The position numbers and the translations under genes are program-made. Of a stretch of 16,739 bases of DNA, positions 14,492 through 16,739 are shown piece after piece; position 1 is the first letter of the stretch; each line of letters starts with the position of its first letter. A model generated the notes under the pieces. The model did no database searches. It was not told the DNA's origin and saw nothing but the letters and a program-made list of their open reading frames with translations. Source of the DNA: Thermoplasmatota archaeon (GTDB taxonomy: Archaea; Thermoplasmatota; E2; DHVEG-1); contig JAUWIE010000062.1 in NCBI GenBank assembly GCA_030605515.1, positions 1 to 16,739 on the forward strand, read 5' to 3'.

Positions 14492-14725
14492 ATGAACAAT
14501 GTTTTTAGTGTGGTAGTTCATAAAGAAAAAAAATATTATGTCGCTGGTTGTCCTGAAGTCGGCACAGTGTCTCAAGGAAAAACTATCGAGGAAGCAATTA
14601 AAAATCTAAAGGAAGCTACAGAACTTTATTTAGAAGAGTTTCCGATGAAAAAAACATCGAAACCTTTTGTATCATTTTTTGAGGTTACCGATTATGGTAA
14701 AGCTTCCAAGACTATCCGGGCATGA
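14492..14725 (+). CDS. hicB: HicB-family antitoxin
   Basis: This 77-residue protein has the partial RNase H-like fold of HicB: VFSVVVHKEKKYYVAGCPEVGTVSQGKTIEEAIKNLKEATELYLEE, with the strand-turn-strand and T-x-x-E-A-x-x-N-L-x-E-A-x-x-L pattern that defines the family. It should bind and block the HicA RNase encoded next. No separate DNA-binding domain (helix-turn-helix or ribbon-helix-helix) follows the fold, so autoregulation, if any, is not through a visible DNA-binding tail. Its 3' end overlaps hicA by 32 bp. It is read on the + strand, opposite to its neighbours, and the pair lies between repeat copies 2 and 3. Confidence 0.9.
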   Translation: MNNVFSVVVHKEKKYYVAGCPEVGTVSQGKTIEEAIKNLKEATELYLEEFPMKKTSKPFVSFFEVTDYGKASKTIRA

Positions 14726-14927
14726 ACTTATCAAGATTCTTGCCCAATTTGGTTTTAAGAAGATTCGACAAAAAGGTAGCCATGTAATGTTAATCAAAGA
14801 TACAAGTCAAAGCAAGATCGGATGTGTTGTTCCATTACATGATGAATTAGAAATTGGAACATTGCTTGGAATATTACGACAAGCAAAAATCAGTAGAGAA
14901 GAATTTCTTAAAGAATTGAAAAAATAG
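14694..14927 (+). CDS. hicA: HicA-family toxin (mRNA interferase)
   Basis: HicA is a small double-stranded-RNA-binding-fold ribonuclease that cuts mRNA. From the ATG at 14694 the protein has 77 residues: MVKLPRLSGHELIKILAQFG, then FKKIRQKGSHVMLIK with the G-S-H catalytic histidine, a VVPLHDELEIGTLLGILRQAKIS segment typical of the family, and a short lysine-rich end. The frame is open further upstream (TTG at 14667), but GAGGT at 14681-14685 is 8 nt before this ATG and the family begins here. Most genomes place hicA before hicB. Here the antitoxin comes first, a known but less common order, with overlapping frames. Confidence 0.92.
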   Translation: MVKLPRLSGHELIKILAQFGFKKIRQKGSHVMLIKDTSQSKIGCVVPLHDELEIGTLLGILRQAKISREEFLKELKK

Positions 14928-14992
14928 TATGTTTTTTATTTGAACTTACGTCTTCAAAATCCATAGAATTTACTGTTTTCCAGAAGGAATAA

Positions 14993-15022
14993 AGAGGCTT
15001 ACGGCCTACACCCAGCACCTTA
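14993..15022 (-). repeat. Cassette-boundary repeat, copy 3 (subtype A)
   Basis: The core reads AGAGGCTTACGG-CCTACACCC-AGCACCTT followed by A. The terminal TTA (15020-15022) is the stop codon of the ATPase gene on the - strand, the same arrangement as relE at copy 1. It separates hicBA from the ATPase. The preceding GGAATAAAGAGGCTTA (14986-15001) is identical to 16516-16531. Confidence 0.8.
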
Positions 15023-16324
15023 TTTTTCTAATAACCATCTCCATAACGGTTTGTAAATGATTTTCTGGTTATCAATAGTTTCTACATCATTAATTTTTTC
15101 AGTGATTATTAACCCTTCATCTAATTTAAAAGAATTCATAGCTTTAATTAATGACTTTATTTCACGTTTTTTTGTATCTACATCATCCAAGTCATAGCAT
15201 ACTTGAATTAATTGTTTAACTTGCGTTCCATTTTTTACTACAAAATCGACTTCTTCTTGTTGTCTATTTTTCCAATAATAAATCTTGTTACCTCGCCTAA
15301 CAAGTTCATTTGCAACCGTGTTTTCATAAATATTGCCGATATTTTCAGATGATTTAAATCCTACAATATTAACAATACCATTGTCGATACAATAAATTTT
15401 TCGGGGGTATTGCATTTGATCTTTAATTGTATACGAAAAAATTAAACTATCATAAAATAAAAAAGCGTTTTTCAAATGCCAAAAATAATTAGTAAGAGTT
15501 GGAACCGAAATCTTTATACCTCTGCTTGTAAAATAGTTTTTCATCTTATTAAAACTGAGAAGATTAGAAACGTTACTTGCAAGGTAATATGAAAATTCTT
15601 CAACTACGTCTTCTTTCCTTATATCAATCCTAGATAGTACATCCCTTGTTACTATATCTGTAAAAAGTTGAGAGATGATTTCTTCTTTTTCCTTTCCAAG
15701 TACAACATCAGGAAATCCACCAGTTTTTAAGTATTCTGACAATTTTTTCTTAATGATTGATTCTTCTTGTTCAGTGAATTTTTTTGAAGATATATTTATT
15801 TTTTTAAAATCAAGAAATTCTTTAAAGCTGAGGGGAGTAACATGTGTTGTTAAATGTCTTCCAGTTAATAATTTTGAATATTCTTTACTTAAAAGATTTG
15901 CAGATGATCCACTAACGAAAATTTTGATTTTACCTTTAAATTCATCATATACGCTTCTGACGTATTGTTCCCATTTTTCTATACGTTGAACTTCGTCAAG
16001 GAAAAGATAAACAGTTCTGTATTTTTCAAGGAGATTTTCTCCATAAATAAATTCAATGATATCATTAAAATATGTTTTCCTGGAGGGTAATAATTTTCTA
16101 TTTTCAAAATTGATATAGATAGTTGATTCTTTGCTTGTTTTTTCTATGATTTTTTTAATTGTTAAAAACATAAGATATGTTTTTCCTGCTCTCCTTGGTC
16201 CGACTATATCAGTTATAAAATTTTTTTCCAATGAAATATCTATGTCCCTGTTCTTTATTTTGGGTAAACCCCTAGCCCAATACTCTCTAATAATTTGTCC
16301 TATTACATCATTCATAATAAACAT
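15020..16324 (-). CDS. AAA+ ATPase with C-terminal DUF4143 region (COG1373 type)
   Basis: This is a 434-residue member of the large archaeal/bacterial ATPase family with an N-terminal AAA domain and a C-terminal DUF4143-like region. Visible motifs are Walker A VGPRRAGKTY (residues 41-50), Walker B TVYLFLDEVQRIEKWEQYV (about 104-122), sensor-1 IFVSGSSANLL and the GRHLTTHVTPLSFKEF block. The C-terminal part has NRQQEEVDFVVKNG followed by QLIQVCYD, a PD-(D/E)XK-like arrangement (E-V-D...Q-V) often noted in this family. The physiological role is not known; these genes are patchily distributed and often sit in mobile or defence regions. The start could be ATG 16324 or ATG 16315. The stop codon lies inside the boundary repeat. 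An ACCGTAAAA BRE-like element lies about 35 bp upstream. Confidence 0.85.
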   Translation of the reverse strand: MFIMNDVIGQIIREYWARGLPKIKNRDIDISLEKNFITDIVGPRRAGKTYLMFLTIKKIIEKTSKESTIYINFENRKLLPSRKTYFNDIIEFIYGENLLEKYRTVYLFLDEVQRIEKWEQYVRSVYDEFKGKIKIFVSGSSANLLSKEYSKLLTGRHLTTHVTPLSFKEFLDFKKINISSKKFTEQEESIIKKKLSEYLKTGGFPDVVLGKEKEEIISQLFTDIVTRDVLSRIDIRKEDVVEEFSYYLASNVSNLLSFNKMKNYFTSRGIKISVPTLTNYFWHLKNAFLFYDSLIFSYTIKDQMQYPRKIYCIDNGIVNIVGFKSSENIGNIYENTVANELVRRGNKIYYWKNRQQEEVDFVVKNGTQVKQLIQVCYDLDDVDTKKREIKSLIKAMNSFKLDEGLIITEKINDVETIDNQKIIYKPLWRWLLEK

Positions 16325-16402
16325 ATATAGTAAAACATACTTAATAATTTTACGGTAAATCGTTAAATATGATTAACAATATCAATTACTTGTTATTGTT
16401 TC

Positions 16403-16449
16403 TTCTGTCTTGTAAAATTATAAAAAACAATGATTTTTAGACGTTGTAA
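16403..16449 (-). repeat. Extended conserved flank of repeat copy 4
   Basis: This is the counterpart of 14359-14405. It has the same gap-free offset from the core (TATAAAAAACAATGA starts 31 bp before AGAGG in both) and the same TTCTGTC at the far end. It lies upstream of the ATPase gene. Confidence 0.5.
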
Positions 16450-16479
16450 AGAGGCTTACGGCCTAGACCCAGCACCTTT
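16450..16479 (-). repeat. Cassette-boundary repeat, copy 4 (subtype B)
   Basis: The core reads AGAGGCTTACGG-CCTAGACCC-AGCACCTT followed by T. It shares the central G and trailing T with copy 2. It marks the upstream edge of the ATPase unit. On the + strand the repeat is in frame with the coiled-coil remnant to its right. Confidence 0.8.
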
Positions 16480-16599
16480 AATAAAATTTATGATGACGCT
16501 ACTCGAGTTCTTGAGGGAATAAAGAGGCTTATAGAACGGGTTGAGAATTTAGAGAAATTGGTGGGGAAATTACAAAAGACGAAACAAAAACTTATCTAA
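16450..16599 (+). pseudogene. C-terminal remnant of a coiled-coil protein
   Basis: A + strand frame that opens after a TAA at 16447 runs through repeat copy 4 (RGLRPRPSTF) into NKIYDDATRVLEGIKRLIER, then VENLEKLVGKLQKTKQKLI, and stops at TAA 16597-16599. The second part has a regular leucine/isoleucine heptad pattern and looks like the end of a helical protein. No start codon is present, so it is either a gene truncated by whatever placed the repeat, or spurious. A hairpin and T-run follow 15 bp later, as at a genuine gene end. Confidence 0.4.
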
Positions 16600-16613
16600 G
16601 GAGCTTGTCTGAA

Positions 16614-16646
16614 AAAGAATTCCCCGGAATCTTTCACATTTTTTTT
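16614..16646 (+). terminator. Hairpin plus T-run after the coiled-coil remnant
   Basis: AAAGA(A)TTCC pairs with GGAATCTTT around CC (16615-16634, one bulged A). A run of eight T residues (about 16639-16646) follows. It fits termination of the + strand frame ending at 16599. From here to the window end at 16739 I see no gene. Confidence 0.45.
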
Positions 16647-16739
16647 ACTAACAGACCTTCAAAATGACCAGCGACAATAACAATAAAAAAAATATGACTT
16701 TCTGCTTATTTTGTTGTTTGTGCTTTCCACAATTTCAAC

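Noticed and set aside
14667..14693. Upstream TTG start for hicA
   Set aside because: The GAGGT at 14681-14685 lies inside this stretch and is spaced for the ATG at 14694, where the HicA family normally begins.
13798..16479. CRISPR array
   Set aside because: Only four repeats, separated by about 560-1430 bp of protein-coding DNA. There are no short uniform spacers and no cas genes.
13798..16479. Integron attC sites
   Set aside because: The arrangement is cassette-like, but the repeats lack the RYYYAAC and GTTRRRY core motifs and the long imperfect palindrome, and no intI-like gene is in the window.

Overview
The window is AT-rich and looks archaeal. Several starts sit behind TATA boxes preceded by BRE-like ACCGAAAA elements, some messages appear to be leaderless, others have strong GGGGG/GAGG Shine-Dalgarno sites, and TTG starts are used. 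A secreted gingipain-like (C25) peptidase next to a secreted transglutaminase-like protein, plus a complete UvrABC system, would fit a mesophilic sediment-type euryarchaeon such as a Thermoplasmatota/MBG-D-like lineage. That placement is inference, not proof.

Layout from left to right. (1) Positions 30-1110 hold a DDE (IS4/IS5-type) insertion sequence with an 11-bp terminal inverted repeat and a hairpin that traps the transposase start codon. (2) Positions 1126-5509 hold two exported proteins on the + strand: the C25-type cysteine peptidase and a large transglutaminase-like protein with Ig-like repeats. They end at a convergent intergenic region with two hairpins. (3) Positions 5659-11950 hold a tightly overlapping nucleotide-excision-repair operon on the - strand, read uvrA-uvrC-uvrB. 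UvrC lacks the usual C-terminal HhH domain. (4) Positions 12100-12320 hold a GC-richer island with a broken small reading frame, a promoter-like element and a perfect 10-bp-stem hairpin. (5) Positions 12365-16600 form an accessory region. It has a VapB-like/RelE-like toxin-antitoxin pair, a nuclease-like pseudogene with two in-frame stops, a second toxin-antitoxin pair, a HicBA pair on the opposite strand, an AAA+ ATPase of the COG1373/DUF4143 type, and a coiled-coil gene remnant.

The most unusual structure is in the accessory region. A 29-bp repeat occurs four times in the same orientation (13798, 14406, 14993, 16450) and separates the gene units: relBE, hicBA and the ATPase each lie between two copies. 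In both - strand units the last gene's TAA stop codon falls on exactly the same nucleotides of the repeat. The copy at the upstream end of each of these two units is a distinct subtype with about 45 bp of extra shared flank. This looks like an array of gene cassettes bounded by a common site. It matches neither CRISPR nor the integron attC consensus. The cargo (toxin-antitoxin modules, an ATPase/nuclease-like protein and a broken nuclease) is typical of defence and persistence islands.
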